Of a DNA stretch of 64,000 nucleotides, positions 1 to 10,060 are shown in pieces. A model generated the notes under the pieces. That model made no database searches and was not told the origin of the DNA. It saw only the letters and a list, made by a program, of their open reading frames with translations. This stretch comes from Amorphophallus konjac. Its lineage: Eukaryota > Streptophyta > Magnoliopsida > Alismatales > Araceae. The stretch spans positions 314,941,933 through 315,005,932 of the forward strand of contig CM040123.1 of the NCBI GenBank assembly GCA_022559845.1. The letters are read 5' to 3'. Position 1 is the stretch's first letter, and each line of letters opens with the position of its first letter. Position numbers and translations under genes: made by a program.

Positions 1-1095
1 TTACTCATTTTCAAGGTGTCAACATAACCCCATGCACGTACTCACTGCAGGTCATTAGCATAAAGGTGTCCTCAACGAGACCATAGCTAATTGTTCCAAC
101 ACGACCTGGGAGGTAAAAGTGACTTGGGAGAGCTGACGGAATCTAAATCGGACACCCGGTTTGAGCACAGCGCTCAAATTACTCAAATCAAAACGAAGTT
201 AGTTTTCAAAACTAACTTAGTTCAAAACAATTCACATAACTAGGGGTTCGAGGGTCCAAAATGTAAGAATACTGACCTAATCGGCGTGCCGATCATTCCG
301 ACGCGACCTGGGTGATGAGAGTGACTTGGGAGAGCTGACGGAATCTAAATCGGATACCCGGTTTGGGCTCGGCACTCAAATTACTCAATTCTTCAAATGC
401 GCTTAGTTTAAAATTAAAGAAGTTAGGTTTAGGGGTGTCCAAAATCTAAAATATCACTCGGATCGACGTGCCGATCATTCCAACACGACTTGGGAGGCAA
501 AAGTGACTTGTGATAGATGACGGAATCTAAATCGGACACCCGGTTTGAGCCCGGCGCTCAGAAGTGTATTCTTTAAATGCACATAGTTTAAAATTAAAGA
601 AGTTGGGTTTGGGGGTCCATAATCCAAAATATCACTCCGATCGACGTGCTGATTTTTTCAACACGACCATGGAGATAAAAGTTACTTGTGAGAGCTGACG
701 GAACCTAAATCGGACACCCGGTTTGAGCCCGACGCTCAGAAGTGTATCCTTCAAATGTATTTAGTTTAAAATTAAAGAAGTTGGGTTTAAGGGTCCAAAA
801 TCTAAAACATCATTTCGATCGACGTGTCGATTGTTCCAACATAACCTGAGAGATAAAAGTGACTTGTGAGAGGTGATGGAGTCTAAATCGGACACCCAGT
901 TTGAGCACGGCGTTCACAAGTGCATTCTTCAGATGTACTTAGGTTAAAATTTAATAAGTTGGGTTCGGGGGTCTAAAATCTAAAATATCTATCTGATCAG
1001 TGTGCCGATCGTTCCAACACGACTTAGAAGGTAAAAGTGACTTGTGAGAGCTGACGAATTCTAAATCAAATACCAGTTTGATTCCGACGCTTAGA
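1..1095. repeat. ~180-bp tandem repeat inside CACTA-1, about six copies
   Basis: A unit containing CTGACGGAATCTAAATCGGA followed by CACCCGGTTTGAGC recurs with its GACTTG landmark near 121, 323, 505, 685, 861 and 1039. That gives a period of about 176-202 bp. Copies differ by scattered substitutions and decay to the right. The array lies just 5' of the last transposase exon, so it is probably intronic. It encodes nothing recognisable. Confidence 0.85.
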
Positions 1096-1205
1096 AGTGC
1101 ATTATATCTTATTTGAATTTATTTAATTAAAGAAATTATTTAATTTAACTGCTCCATAATTTTCTTCATGAATGTCTATTTAATGTTATTATTTTCTTAA
1201 TATAG

Positions 1206-1277
1206 GATCTTCCAGCGAGTGACGACATAGGAGACGAGCAGGACGAGGAGGATGAAGATATGGACGATATTTGTTGA
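1206..1277 (+). CDS. Terminal acidic exon of the CACTA-1 transposase gene
   Basis: A splice acceptor (TATAG) precedes 24 codons that end in TGA. They read DLPASDDIGDEQDEEDED and then MDDIC. Plant CACTA transposase genes commonly end in a short Asp/Glu-rich tail encoded by a separate last exon, and the position about 640 bp from the terminus fits. Upstream exons lie outside the window. The assignment rests on position, splice site and composition, because a 24-residue acidic peptide has little family signal of its own. Confidence 0.5.
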   Translation, partial: DLPASDDIGDEQDEEDEDMDDIC

Positions 1278-1419
1278 TTTTTTTATTATTAAATTATTAA
1301 AAGTTATTATGTTTCATTTCTTGCCTACTTTTTGTTTTACTTGTGATGAATTGTTTTTATGTTTTTTTATTTAAATAGCTTTTTATATAAAATTTATATC
1401 TTTTCTAAAAAATAAAAAT

Positions 1420-1918
1420 CATTTTCCGACAAATATTATGATGCAATAGCAATGCTGTCGGAACGCACATACATTTTTTATTTGTTTTAACCTTATATAT
1501 TCAGACAGATCAATTTACGACAAAAACCAGTAATCTATCGGAAAAACTTCCGACGGAAATTTCGACGGAATAAATTATGTCGGAAACATGTAAGGTTACA
1601 AATTCCGACGGATTTTACGATAAACAAGTAATCTGTCGGAAAAAAGTCCGACAGAGTCTCCGATAGAAAATATCCTGTCAAAAATATAATGCTCTAAATG
1701 TTACCGACGGAACTTCTCACAATCATTTATCCGTCGAAAAATTCAGACAGATTTTTTGACAGAAAATTTGTCTGTCTGAACTAGCGACAATAATCACCCG
1801 ACGGCCCTAATCCGACGGAAATCCGTCGAAAATCCGTCGGAAACATTAGTTCTGACGGAAATTCAGACGGATTTCCGACGGATTACGACCGTCGGAAACT
1901 CCGCCTTTTCTTGTAGTG
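1420..1918 (+). repeat. CACTA-1 3' subterminal repeats and terminal inverted repeat
   Basis: From about 1426 to 1900 the words TCCGACGGA, CCGTCGGAA and close variants occur in both orientations at high density. The terminal repeat ends at 1918. In CACTA elements such motifs bind the element's own DNA-binding protein. Confidence 0.85.
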
Positions 1919-2996
1919 TGTGAATCTTCCCCTCTCCAGGTATTATTTTTTGTAACGTAGCGAATGAAACGTAGGTATTACTTTTTGTCACGTACCGAAA
2001 GAAACGCATGTTTTACTTTTTGCCACGTAGTAAAAGAATCGTAGATGTTGTTTTTTATTACCTATCGGAAGAAATGTAGGCCTAAGTATTAACATCACTT
2101 TTTAATAAACATAGGAAAAGGAACTAGTGTCAATTAAAAGAAAACGTAGGTTAATTTATTATTTTTTTACGTACTTATCGTGCACTCATGTTACACAAGT
2201 ATACATTCATATAATATTTCTTGTGCATTCATGGACTCACATTCAACGCACCAGTATTATCAACAAAGAACTCCGTCTAAACTCCAATATTAGCACATCA
2301 ATATAAACCAAGAAGTTGTTACTACACATTGCTTTTATTTCAATAAAAACAAACAAAATGTCTAGAATTTGTAATACAAATACTAGTTAAAGAAGGAGTT
2401 GATCACATCCATAAGGAAATTATAATTAAGAGACAACAAGCCCGGTTCTTGAAAAATATACATCAAATAACTTAATGAAACATTATATAATAGAATTGGA
2501 GGAAAAAAACTAAAGTCCAGCACATGCAGTCGTAGGAAACCATTCACATTGTGCAACATCTCTTGTACAATAATAACTCTAGCCTTCTCTAGCACTTCTG
2601 TACAGTTTATCTATCCTTCTCTATCTTTGACTAAATATGGCCCCACTTGAATTTGGAGTTCCAAAAAAAAGGAATAGAAGACCACACTTATTAAAAAAAT
2701 CCCATCAAACAATGTTCTCAAGACTAAGCAAACTAAGGCTTCAGAAGCATCCTCTAGCATCAGTTTTTCACTCAAATGCATTGAGAAGCCAATTCAAAGA
2801 TAATAGTTTATGTAAAGACAATTGTAATGTAAAGAAACAAAATGGTGAGCAAAAGCAAATTAAGCAAGAAAATAAAACTAAGGTTTCAAACAAAAGCAAA
2901 TGTTTCAGTACTATAGGATAAATTTGTTCAACAATCAAATAAAAAATACCATCAACAGCTTTGAACCAGACTGCACCTCTACTTTTAATGTTTTTA
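1919..2996. other. AT-rich low-copy DNA, no gene recognised
   Basis: Just right of CACTA-1, four loosely similar stretches with GTCACGTA- or GCCACGTA-like words and CGTAGG occur between 1945 and 2160, perhaps an old degenerate repeat. Short ORFs at 2383-2595 (minus) and 2637-2921 (plus, 94 codons, Lys-rich) resemble nothing I know and are treated as chance. The minus strand of 2768-3000 may continue the coiled-coil exon to its right after a frameshift. Confidence 0.4.
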
Positions 2997-3190
2997 TTAA
3001 GTTTTTCCAAATTTTTTTAGTCGTTTCTCAGGCTTTGAACCATGCTTTTTAATAGTTGTCTCAAGTGTTAAAATTGTAGAAACACAATCCTCATACAGAG
3101 TTTGCTTTTCATTCACACCCACTCTCAGTTCTTCAAGATCATGTTCAAGTTTTCTCACTATCTCACCCCTGCAGGTTAATATATATATAT
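2997..3190 (-). pseudogene. Coiled-coil exon fragment, possibly from an SMC-hinge-type (DMS3/GMI1-like) gene
   Basis: On the minus strand a CAG acceptor near 3175 opens a reading frame of about 57 codons with charged heptads (IVRKLEHDLEELRVGV, LETTIKKHGSKPEKRL), which reads like coiled coil. It ends in TAA; a shifted frame just beyond (KNIKSRG...) looks like a continuation, suggesting one indel. The start resembles from memory the N-terminal coiled coil of plant SMC-hinge proteins such as DMS3, but this is weak. No hinge domain or other exon is visible. It could be a fragment of any coiled-coil protein. Confidence 0.25.
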
Positions 3191-3267
3191 ATCTCACCGA
3201 GTTTATACTGCAGGTGCAACATATGGATGATCCAATCTATAATCTATATTATACAGTATAAGAGAAA

Positions 3268-3504
3268 ATGGCGGTTTTTTTCCGCCGGTTCACCTTTAAT
3301 CGCCCGCGGGTTTACGTTTTTGTGTGGGGTACGTGCTCCTTAATTTCAAGGTATTCGACGGATCAAAGAACCCACGAGGACTGCGTCTTCGCCGGCCCAT
3401 GCAATACAGAGGCGGACTGCGCGAAACCATGCATAGGTAAAGGTCTCTCTCCAACGGTTGTTCTGTGCGAGTCATACGTAGGTGGCCTGACAAAAATAAA
3501 TTAA
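3268..3504 (+). CDS. Possible defensin-like (cysteine-rich peptide) gene fragment
   Basis: The 78-codon ORF contains DCVFAGPCNTEADCAKPC and then IGKGLSPTVVLC. The spacing C-x5-C-x5-C-x3-C-x10-C matches the middle of plant defensin-like peptides. The final CxC and last Cys of that fold are missing: the frame stops after LTKIN. There is no convincing signal peptide on the upstream 35 codons. In this family the signal peptide normally sits on a separate first exon, and the TTTCAAG just before the Cys-rich part could be its acceptor. Most likely a broken or partial defensin-like gene; a chance ORF is the alternative. Confidence 0.35.
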   Translation: MAVFFRRFTFNRPRVYVFVWGTCSLISRYSTDQRTHEDCVFAGPCNTEADCAKPCIGKGLSPTVVLCESYVGGLTKIN

Positions 3505-3800
3505 GCTGATCACAGCTTACGAGGTTTCTGGACCCTGTGCGTAGCTTCATTTGGATTCAGTAATAAGACTCCAACTATTCTTGTTCTCTGATAATTCTAT
3601 TTAAACTTGCTTTCAATGTAAGTTTCTTTCAGAAACTGTGGTACTGCAGAGTACGTAGTTGCCCCCACCATTTGCCCATTAATTAAGCATGTTCGTAGAC
3701 ATCCGGGTAAGGGGGGCGGCTAACCGACCCCGAAGGGTCGATTGAGATAATCGACCTCGATTATCGATTGTGTGAGGGGGAGGGCGAGCGAAGGTGGGGC

Positions 3801-3832
3801 CCCTCGGTTAGCCGGTGTCGGCTAACCGAGGG
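3801..3832. repeat. Perfect 14-bp inverted repeat with 4-nt loop
   Basis: CCCTCGGTTAGCCG at 3801-3814 is followed by GTGT and then its exact complement CGGCTAACCGAGGG at 3819-3832. It would form a strong cruciform or RNA hairpin. A related arm lies about 85 bp upstream, so it may be the relic of a small inverted-repeat element. There is no T-run to suggest a terminator. Confidence 0.8.
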
Positions 3833-4029
3833 ATCAAGCCGTTGTCAAAGACGGCCTTAATGATACTCTTTACAGTTGGACGTACGCTTTGTGCCGGTTT
3901 TAATTATTTGGCAAGCCAGACGAGATCAAGATCTGAAACATAACCGTTCGAAAAACATTCGGTAAGCAGTACGTGGCAGATAAAGGTTTAGTGTAGACGA
4001 CATCAGCGTTCAGCCATATATGGTTAAAT

Positions 4030-4030
<1 letters not shown>

Positions 4031-4095
<65 letters not shown>
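4031..4095. repeat. (TA)n microsatellite
   Basis: An uninterrupted run of about 32 AT dinucleotides. Confidence 0.95.
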
Positions 4096-4096
<1 letters not shown>

Positions 4097-4695
4097 CAAC
4101 AAAAGCCATACCCCTTTCTATACGAATTGATTCTGATGCAAATGTTTCAAATGACCCGACTGCATGCCATCCCCCCCCTCACAGAGACCAGCTGCTGGCA
4201 CTTGGCTTCCTCGAATACTGAATGAATCTTCGGGATTTTTTTTTCTCCTTTTTTTTTAGGGAAGGTCATGGATATATATACCAAAAAATTATTAGATGTG
4301 GAAATTAACAAGGAAATGTGGAAGTGCGATGTGTTTGCATGCTCTCAAAATCCCCTACACTAAATGAAACCCCCCCTCCTCCCCCCCCCCCAAACAACCC
4401 ATTATATATGGAATCACATTATCCGTCCACATTACACAAAAATAAACCTTTGCCCGCTTTCTAACATTTTCTTAAAAATGACAGGAATAAAAACTGCCTC
4501 CGTGTGGTGCCTGCCTTGTCACTTATTGGTTCTCAGCCTAGGCAGCATGGGGTCCATTGCCTTGTGCCACCTATAGCTAGGCATTTTTAAGACAACGACA
4601 GAAGATAAGCTGCTAAAAGTTCAAATACAAAAGGCATGATCCCCTGAGGACTTAATTGATGCAAGCTCTCTTTACAAGAAAATAAGGCTAATCCA

Positions 4696-6642
4696 ACCAT
4701 CATGCAAGCTGCTGCTTTTGATGTTGATTCACCACTGACAGCAAGAAAAGACTCCAACTCAAATTCCAATAAGTGACTATCGTCATTGATGGGAAAAATA
4801 CCCAACCTCTTATGCGTACAAATAATTACGTGGCAGACTGTGTAACGCAACGGAATAATTTAATCGGAACACATGCACATGAAACATAAAGATTTACGTA
4901 GAAAATCCCTTTAATACAAAGGAGAAAAATCACGGATAAACTAGAGGAGAAGATTTACTATGAATATAATGAATGTACAAATTACTCTGAGTCTCTTGCC
5001 AAGACTCGAGTTAGAATTACAAGAGAAAAATTGGGATTCACTAACAACCGAACTCTCCTACACGATCACAGCAAATCCTACTGTAAACCTGATCGTCCCT
5101 GTAGTGAGAACCATGTTCAGCTGATGAAGAACAATCCCTTCTCTTCCTCTCCTTGATGGCAGCACTCTATTCCCGGAGCTACAGTAACCCCTTTCTTCCT
5201 CTCTTGATGGCCTCCTTGAAATCACCTTGTCTTCTAGATTTTAGACTCCAATAAGATGTTTTATACATCTAGGGTGGTCAAGAGACAACCCAGGAGCCCG
5301 ATCCACCAATCATGGCATATCTCATGGCTTTTGGATTAAACAAACCAAGGATAATATCACTTTTCGTCCATGGGAAGGAAGTCAAAATTGGCTGCATCGG
5401 GGTTGTCGGTCGACCAGACCCATAGGGGCGGTCGATCAGAAGTTCACAGGGCAGAGAGTTTTTACTCTCTGGTAATTCCGGTCGCGGCAGTCGACCGAAC
5501 AGGACATGGGCTGAAAAAATATAAATGGGCCATGGGCCCAACAATCATCCTGTAATTAGAAGCAATTAAACAACCCAGTTAATGAATCATCTCAAGCCTA
5601 CATGTAAGATGGTAAGAGACAACGATGTCGATTTGACCTACAGAAAAAGGAATAGCAAATATTCATCCACATCTCACTCTGACATCAAATTGAAAGCCAT
5701 ATCAATTGAAAGTTCAAGTTTAGACCTTGTCACCGGCAAAAAAATACAGCAATTTCAATATGCCAGTTTTCCATTAGCCAAAGATGAAAGCCATCATCTC
5801 AGAAATCATAGATTTAAGAAAACTATTTACCAAACATTGACGAGTGGATATAAAAGCCAGAAAGCACATGAAGGTTGAGAAATTTGTAGCAACTTTAGAA
5901 ATGAAGTATATGATCACTTAACGGTGACTTCGAAGATGCAAGTATCTAATGTTTCAGCATATATAGTAGGCAAAGAGAGAACCTAATATAGAAAAAAAGA
6001 ATGAAGTAGCATTGGATAATCATTGTTGCAAAAGTTCTGAACATTCATAACATTTAAGAATGATACTTATAAATTGAGAAAATGAACTGCACAATGGTTC
6101 TTCACCAGCCTCTAGCTTTTCTAACAATGGATCTCGATATGCTAGATGTCGCCATAGCATCTGATATTTCTCTGCACTTGAAATCCATGTACTACTTCTC
6201 TTCACAAGTGCATTACAATCGATTTTTACACCAGCAAACTGAGCAACCTCCTTAAGAAGATTAAGAATTGTTGTTGGAGAGTACCTGTCAAGATTTACAG
6301 TAAAAACTTAACAGTGAGATCAGTTATGAAACATATGTCCGAATAGGATAGGCTATTGGATATGAATCCCAATCCAGGTCTTACGGTTATATAATATTTC
6401 AGTGGTTTATTGAGCTCTTTCTATGGCATACTCATTAGCAAAAATGTTGAAGAAAAACCTACCAGGGGAAATTCGAACGAAAAATGGTATCCGAACTTGA
6501 TAAGTAAAACAGCAGGGAACTAAAAAAGAATCATAAAAGTTTTGGACACGATACCTTGATGTACTGGCCTAGGCCAAACCTAGAGTGCGGAAGAAACATT
6601 ACCACAATCTCCCTTCATCTTCTCCTCGCACAATTTCTTCAT
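4696..6642 (-). pseudogene. Fragment of a plant MYB/homeodomain-like gene, three decayed exons
   Basis: The best exon is at about 6098-6284 (minus), starting right after a CAG acceptor. It reads YSPTTILNLLKEVAQFAG and later EKYQMLWRHLAYRDPLLEKL, which I recognise as the N-terminal region of the Arabidopsis At1g09710-type homeodomain-like/MYB proteins. The next conserved block, normally an acidic DDDSDLE-type segment with a SGEAS-like motif, is at 4696-4787 as NDDSHLLEFELESF and AVSGESTSKAAAC. A short upstream ORF at 6580-6642 (MKKLCEEKMKGDCGNVSS) may be exon 1 but ends in TAG. The MYB DNA-binding exons are absent, a solo LTR lies between exons 2 and 3, and exon 3 has no clear acceptor. It is a truncated copy, not a working gene. 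Confidence 0.6.
4841..5543 (-). mobile_element. Probable solo LTR, minus orientation, inside the MYB-like fragment
   Basis: Read on the minus strand the segment starts TGTTGGGCCCATGG and ends CCGTTGCGTTACA, giving the TG...CA ends of an LTR of 703 bp. A TATAAAA box lies at 5259-5265 (minus) with a U5-like T-rich end beyond it. It contains repeated GTCGACCG-like words between 5403 and 5500. I see no 5-bp target duplication, which lowers confidence, and no internal retrotransposon sequence. Confidence 0.45.
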
Positions 6643-7539
6643 GCTGCACAAAAGAAACCGAGACCATAGCTGCTCAATCTGCTCAAACTGAGAGAGGGTG
6701 TAAGAAAACAAAATCAAAATCTCAAATTTAGCTAAAATCCATGATCATTGGATTTGGATTCAAAATTTGAAATGAAGGCCTCTGCTGGAAATAAAAGTGC
6801 AGAAGCAACGCCACTGGCCAGCTCCTTGGTTTTAACTATGTGTAAGATGCAACATAGTAAATGGAAGGAAGTTGTGATGCCTAATTGAGCACCCTGGAGA
6901 TAAGTATCAAGTGATTAGAAGTATGCATTTAGATCGAATGTGATAAATAATTGATCAAATACCAACTATCTAAGAATGTCATCGATAAAACGTTAATACT
7001 TACACAAGTTTGCCCCTTCAGAGACAGAAGAAGCAATGGAAACACCAAACGATGCAATATATCATCAGTCATTAACCTACCCATGTCAGGAACCCAGCAG
7101 AAATAACATCACTTAAGTAGTATAAGTCATCTTCAATTCGATCCACTAAGCAAGTATGTGAGAGGTTGAATAGGAACATTTTGGGTTCATGTTAAAGAAG
7201 CCAGAAGTGGCAGTGAGAAACTTACAAGAGCATAACTAACATAGTATCAACAATAGATTAAGCTTGAAGAGAAGTCATTATTATTCTCGACATAAAAAAA
7301 ATACTCGATAGCCCTTGAGACCAAATTGTTCAATTCGATACATTGCTTTTGAAAACTCTTAGATAACTATGAAAAATAATCCAATAGCGGTGGGCTGGAG
7401 ATGTATTTATTGACAATCTCATCTCCAACTAGTGCACAATGCAGACAGAAAAGTGTTGCCCAGTGCATGGCTTAACCTAGAGGAGTGAATGGGTTATTAA
7501 AATTTGATCGTGATGATAAACAATATTTAAATCGGTGTG
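6643..7539. other. No gene recognised; right end is an older repeat cut by the Tat insertion
   Basis: The left part may be the 5' flank or intron of the MYB-like fragment. From about 7450 (GTGCATGGCTTAACCTAGAGG...) the sequence joins the DNA at 19258-19440 once the Tat element is removed. The joined text resembles a common plant repeat with a conserved TTTTTATACTGGTTTGGCCC block. Confidence 0.4.
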
Positions 7540-8431
7540 TGAGGAGGGTAAATCTGGTTTGACCCAGGAACGGCCCAGGCGCAAGCGGCCCATTAAGGCT
7601 CAGATGCGCTAAGCCCAATCGAAGAGCGGACACACATATTCGGCCCGATAAGAAGATGACCGGCCCAACTAGGCATCGGATTCCGCGACGCCGATGAGGC
7701 CGGCTCAAGCGCAGTTCTCGTCGGAGGACACTCCGATGATGGACCATTGCCCCCACGACGCCGGCCTTGACCCCGTAACGGGCGAGCAAGCGCCATGAGT
7801 GCCGTAAGACTAGCCTAGGGAACGGCCGACGTCGGGGGAATCGTCCTCCAACGGGAAACTCCCGCCGGCATAGCGGGGAACGTTACTCTAACTAAACGGA
7901 CCCTTCCCTATCAAGGGATGAGACCCTCGCACCAGGACAACCCATATAAAAGGGACATCGATGATAGAGAGGGTACGGTAGACTCTTCTACTAAAACCCC
8001 ACACGACCACGCAAGAGGATACTCCTGCCAAAGAGCCTTTCACTGAGAATAGAGCAGCCCTGCTAGCGACGACGACAAGAGAGCCATCTACGTTTCAGAG
8101 AGCTTCTGCCTCCTGAGCGGCCTTACCACCCAGCGAGCACTCTCTGAGAGCCCACTGGGAGCGGCGAGCACGCGTGCAGAGGACCTACACGCCTCCTAGA
8201 TCGACTACCACGACCTCTACTTCTCTCTTACTTTGCTCCTCTCTATTTCTCATTAAATCGCTTGCTGACTTAAGCATCGAAGGGTTGTCTCCTGGGATAA
8301 CGCCTGGGACTCCTTCTGACGCCCTTCTGGTTCCTTGGTGTGTGCAGGCATCCACGGGCGTGAGATGATTCTCCCAACAAATAAATAGAGAAGGTGGCAC
8401 ATGACTTAGGAACCATTTTCCTACCGCTACA
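7540..8431 (+). repeat. 5' LTR of the Tat element
   Basis: Nearly identical to 18369-19257. Starts TGAGGAGGGTAAATCTGG and ends CTACCGCTACA directly before the primer-binding site. Confidence 0.95.
7945..7951 (+). promoter_or_regulatory. TATA box in the Tat 5' LTR
   Basis: TATAAAA within a GC-rich LTR, about 490 bp from the LTR end; the same box is at 18772-18778 in the 3' LTR. It probably marks the U3/R boundary, with transcription starting about 30 bp downstream. Confidence 0.6.
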
Positions 8432-8436
8432 CTTCT

Positions 8437-8454
8437 TGGCGCCGTCTGTGGGAA
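8437..8454 (+). other. Primer-binding site of the Tat element
   Basis: TGGCGCCGTCTGTGGGAA lies 5 bp after the LTR. It begins with TGG, the complement of a tRNA CCA end. The first bases match tRNA-Asp-like acceptors, the rest the form usual in Tat elements (tRNA-Arg is another candidate). I cannot settle the tRNA. Confidence 0.75.
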
Positions 8455-8469
8455 CACGAGCGAAAAGCT

Positions 8470-10060
8470 ATGGCACCCCGTGGAAGCCTTCGCAATGCCA
8501 GCAACCGGGGGCGGGGTTCCCGACAGGGACTCAACTCCAGCCGAGGGTCGCAGGAGGCTTCCTCTGTTAACCCCCGACAAGAGGTCACCCCGGGTGACCT
8601 AAACGAGCTACGCCAGGAAGTCCGAGCCCTGGCAGAATTCTGCCGAGAACTCCGAGACCAGAGGCCCTAGCACGCCCCACCCGAGCGACGGGAGGGCGAA
8701 GGAGGTCGGGCCGGAGAGAACCTCCGACAGGCACGGGAGGCGTCCCACGCCTCCGTCAAAAGAAGCCGGCAATCGCGCAGCGTACCCGCGTCTAGGGGAC
8801 GCAGCCCCCTCCACTCAATCCAGAGATGGATCACCGGCTCCAACGGTTCGACGAGATAGAGGACAAGGCCCGATGCTTGGACGACGTCCTCCTAGCTGCC
8901 AAGAATCGTGGCCTCATCGACGACGATCAAGACTTCCACTCTCCCTTTTCTAGGGAGATCATGGAAGCCCCCATCCCGCCGAAGCTTCAGTTGCCGTCGT
9001 TCGCCTACTACGACGGCACCACCGACCCAGTCGACCACCTGCACGGCTTCGAGTTCCACCTGGTGTTCCACCGGGCCTCGGACACCGTAAAGTGCCTCGC
9101 GTTCGTCACCACTCTTCGGGAGAACGCCCGGGCGTTGTTCGAGTCCCTGCCGGTCGGGACAATCCCCTCCTTCCAGCAGCTCAAGAAGCTGTTCAAGGAG
9201 AACTTTATGGGCTGCCGAAAGGTAGCCAAATCTGCAGTAACCCTGCTTGCCCTCAGGCAGGGGAAGGAAGAGACGTTGTGGGACTTCGTCTCTCGCTTCC
9301 GCACGGAGGCCCTCCGGATACCCCACCTCGACGTCGGCATCGTCACCACGGCACTCACTCAGGGGACGCGAGATCACATCCTCCGACGAGTGCTCGGAGT
9401 CGAGGCCCTGATGACCCTTCATGATCTCCTCGCGCTAGCCTAGAAGCACGCGCATTGTGAGGAGAACATCGCGGCCCTACGCCGCGCGCTCGGAACCGAC
9501 CAGCCCGATCGCAAAAGAACCGCCGACCCACCGCGCGAGGGTCGGAACAAGGGAGAGCGGCGCGATGGAGACCACCGCGACCGCTCCGAGAAGGAAAGGG
9601 GCGGCTACCGCCACTACACGCCCCTGACGGCCCCGCCCGACCAGATCTTGATGGAGATTCGCGAGGAGCCGTTCCTCAAGTGGCCCTCGCGGATGAAGTC
9701 AGACCCCAATTCGCGGAATAAGAAGAAGTACTGCCAGTTCCACCGGGATCATGGCCACGACACCGCCGACTGCATCAACCTGAAGGATGCCATCGAGGAC
9801 CTCGTACGCAGAGGGATCCTCGATAAGTTCCTCGCCAAGGCCGCCGAGAGACGACAGAAGACGCCTCCCCCGATCGACAACCGACCCAACGGAAAGGAGA
9901 TCATGATGATCTCTGGGGGACCCGCAGCGGGGGGAGAGAGCGCGAGCAGGAGGCGTCAGTACGCGACGGCCCTCAAAGCGGCGGACCAGGGTGAAGGGAC
10001 CCCAAGGGGATTGTCCCCCCCAGGCCACCCGGGAGACCCCATAGTCTTCTCTGAGGATGA
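8470..10060 (+). pseudogene. gag: Tat gag (capsid/nucleocapsid), broken
   Basis: The ATG at 8470, 39 bp after the LTR, begins a basic N-terminus (MAPRGSLRNASNRGRG). This frame stops at 8668-8670 (TAG) and shifts by one base near 8822. The capsid core follows (KLQLPSFAYYDGTTDPVDHL, with a typical retrotransposon gag domain to about 9440), then a TAG at 9441-9443. The zinc knuckle YCQFHRDHGHDTADC at about 9729-9773 has the Cys/His spacing usual for Tat Gag. Gag would form the cytoplasmic particle that packages the RNA. Two stops and a frameshift prevent a full protein. Confidence 0.88.

Larger units (their letters stand above)
1..1918 (+). mobile_element. CACTA-1: 3' part of a CACTA (En/Spm-type) DNA transposon
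   Basis: The right end at 1906-1918 reads TTTTCTTGTAGTG, the complement of the CACTACAAGAAAA terminus typical of plant CACTA elements. Inward lie many copies of TCCGACGGA and its complement, the expected subterminal transposase-binding repeats. A short acidic terminal exon at 1206-1277 on the plus strand agrees with this being the 3' end. The 5' part lies left of the window, so the 3-bp target duplication cannot be checked. The class is clear; autonomy cannot be judged. Confidence 0.88.
3505..4695. other. Non-coding DNA with a perfect hairpin, (TA)n and homopolymer tracts
   Basis: No gene is recognisable. The stretch holds the 14-bp-arm hairpin at 3801-3832, a partial copy of its arm (GGCTAACCGACCCC, about 3718-3731), the (TA)n run at 4031-4095, and pyrimidine- or C-rich runs near 4230 and 4370. 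The ORF at 4364-4576 starts in a C-homopolymer and has no features of a real protein. Confidence 0.5.

Noticed and set aside
2637..2921. 94-codon Lys-rich ORF as a host gene
   Set aside because: Low complexity, a homopolymer near the start, no recognisable motif; the opposite strand may hold the remains of the coiled-coil exon.
7472..7789. Minus-strand ORF across the left Tat LTR border
   Set aside because: It spans the host/LTR junction, and a related frame appears in the 3' LTR; it is LTR sequence only.
8892..9422. Long minus-strand ORF opposite the Tat gag (176 codons)
   Set aside because: It mirrors the GC-rich gag frame and has no motif. The real antisense gene of this element lies at 15668-17965.
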